IMG/VR virus record: IMGVR_UViG_3300045999_010452
Location: 1 to 43,668 of that record
Direction: 5' to 3' (one strand)
Origin: a virus
Length of the DNA: 43,668 nucleotides
The notes beneath the pieces were generated by a model. That model did no database searches, had not been told where the DNA came from, and was given only the letters and a program-made list of their open reading frames with translations. Below, in pieces: positions 42,731 through 43,668 of the stretch (its first letter is position 1; every line of letters begins with the position of its first letter). The position numbers were made by a program, and so were the translations under genes.

Positions 42731-43668
42731 TTAAATTGTGATAGGATAACCTATTGATACAGGTCTTGGTTGTTTTATATCTCCAAATGATAAATATCCT
42801 TGCCATTCATTTTCAGGGCCACCAGCATCAATTGAAACTACAGTAGTAAAGTTATTTGGTCCCCAAGCATTGACATTATATCTAGCTTGGAAACCACCTG
42901 TTGTACTTGGAAAGACTAATAAGCTATTATATTCTATTGCGACATCTATTTCTGATGTTAATGTGGCATCCTCATCTAATACTGCCATTGTTTGTCTTGA
43001 TGCTGTACCTGTTGCAGTACCAAAGCCCATACTATCTTGTGTTGATGCTGTACCTGCTGCGCTTTGTGTTTTTCTTGCTCCCATTATACAAATACCTCTT
43101 AAATAAAATGGAAGTCCTGTAACAGCAGCCGTACGACCAGAATCTTGTCTTATAGTATAAGAACCTGCTTGCCATCCTCCACCTTTTATTGCCATATAAA
43201 TGCTTCTTCTATTTGTAGTAGCTCTGTTAGTCCAGTTTAATGTAAATTGGTCTGTACCAAAAGATTGTAATATTGCTCTAGCATCAGGATTACCTCCTGC
43301 TACTACAATCATTGCTAAACAATCTCCTGCTCTAGCATATCCGTCTGTATCCATTGTAGCTGATGCATCATCTGAATTACCTAACACAACAATATTATTT
43401 GCTGTTGCTGTTCCTGTTGTAAATCCAACAAATAGTCCTGAGTCATTGGCCTGTCCTGTACCTACTGCTGCTGTTGATTGTACTCCAGCTAACATTACTA
43501 CTTGATCATTTACTATATTAGTGGATGTAAATCCTGTAGCAGTATAGTTTTGGTTACCAGTAGCTGCAGGTTCTGCTATATCTCCTATTGTTACATATGC
43601 AATATCATCACCACCCCAAACTTCATAAAATATTGTTAAGTTAGCAGGTGTAGCACTATCCCTCCTTT
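42731..43668 (-). CDS. Beta-rich putative virion surface protein, 5' end cut by window edge
   Basis: The frame is open to the right window edge; the visible part is about 312 residues and continues upstream of the ATG at 43495 (NLTIFYEVWGGDDIAYVTIGD precedes it in frame). It is rich in Gly, Ala, Thr and Ser, with alternating strand-like segments (FTLNWTNRATTNRRSIYMAI; TVVSIDAGGPENEWQGYLSF). The layout, with a region about public strands, MIVVAGGNPDARAILQSF and IDVAIEYNSLLVF, resembles beta-sandwich virion decoration or fibre-like proteins that I have seen in phages but cannot name. It precedes the sugar operon. The 3' end (YPITI) is complete. Confidence 0.5.
   Translation of the reverse strand, partial: RRDSATPANLTIFYEVWGGDDIAYVTIGDIAEPAATGNQNYTATGFTSTNIVNDQVVMLAGVQSTAAVGTGQANDSGLFVGFTTGTATANNIVVLGNSDDASATMDTDGYARAGDCLAMIVVAGGNPDARAILQSFGTDQFTLNWTNRATTNRRSIYMAIKGGGWQAGSYTIRQDSGRTAAVTGLPFYLRGICIMGARKTQSAAGTASTQDSMGFGTATGTASRQTMAVLDEDATLTSEIDVAIEYNSLLVFPSTTGGFQARYNVNAWGPNNFTTVVSIDAGGPENEWQGYLSFGDIKQPRPVSIGYPITI

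Noticed and set aside
1-43668. tRNA genes, CRISPR arrays, integrase or IS elements
   Set aside because: No cloverleaf-like sequence, spaced direct repeats with unique spacers, integrase or transposase motifs were found by eye. A tRNA scan would be needed to be certain.

Overview
The window reads as part of a tailed, contractile-tailed (myovirus) bacteriophage genome of the broad T4-like kind. It is AT-rich, and every gene I can support lies on the minus strand, so transcription runs from high to low coordinates. Myovirus identity rests on a tail sheath protein, a gp19-like tail tube protein, a tape measure protein, baseplate hub/tube/LysM proteins and a T4-style replication set (DnaB-like helicase, 5' exonuclease of the RNase H/FEN type, UvsX-like recombinase, gp32-like SSB). 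Start codons are preceded by A-rich leaders with no recognisable AGGAGG Shine-Dalgarno. Many gene-start gaps carry an ATATTTA box that resembles the Bacteroidetes -7 element TAnnTTTG. I therefore infer a Bacteroidetes-type (perhaps aquatic flavobacterial) host; this is inference, not proof.

Layout in transcription order (right to left). 43668-42444: the 3' part of a beta-rich putative virion surface protein and a small unknown gene. 42379-32772: an eight-gene, tightly overlapping sugar operon holding a triple-domain glycosyltransferase, an FkbM-type methyltransferase, further GT-A-like glycosyltransferases, a GT4 + autotransporter-heptosyltransferase (TibC/Aah-like) fusion, a DegT/DnrJ-type sugar aminotransferase and a GNA1-like GNAT acetyltransferase. 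32698-21480: adsorption proteins, namely a 3125-residue fibre with about 1500 residues of Gly-Thr-Ser/Gly-Ser-Ser repeats followed by 13 beta-type fibre modules, a duplicated glycine-rich adhesin-like protein and a small conserved-looking phage protein. 21405-13779: two small proteins, sheath, a small protein, tail tube, tail assembly chaperone with a candidate +1/-2 frameshift extension, tape measure and a small protein. 13765-5825: baseplate/tube proteins, a LysM-like baseplate protein, a large hub-like protein and a Thr/Pro/Ser-repeat virion protein. 5769-1: a compact, unusual family A DNA polymerase, an unknown gene, SSB, UvsX, RNase H and helicase (running off the left edge).

How it may work together: the replication module copies the genome, the tail and baseplate modules build the contractile tail, and the fibre genes make the host-binding apparatus. 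The most provocative feature is the sugar operon directly upstream of the giant Ser/Thr repeat fibre. One of its enzymes belongs, by its LGDT motif, preceding beta domain and four-cysteine cluster, to the family that O-glycosylates Ser-rich repeat autotransporters in bacteria. My working hypothesis is a phage-encoded O-glycosylation system that decorates the repeat shaft of its own tail fibre, possibly also the Thr/Pro/Ser protein, with amino- and methyl-modified sugars. Host surface glycan modification is the main alternative.

Regulation: three intergenic gaps show a terminator-like hairpin immediately followed by the ATATTTA/TATTTATA box 15-24 nt before the next start codon, which argues that the box is a promoter element. 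No tRNA, CRISPR array, IS element or gap over 300 bases without a gene was seen.
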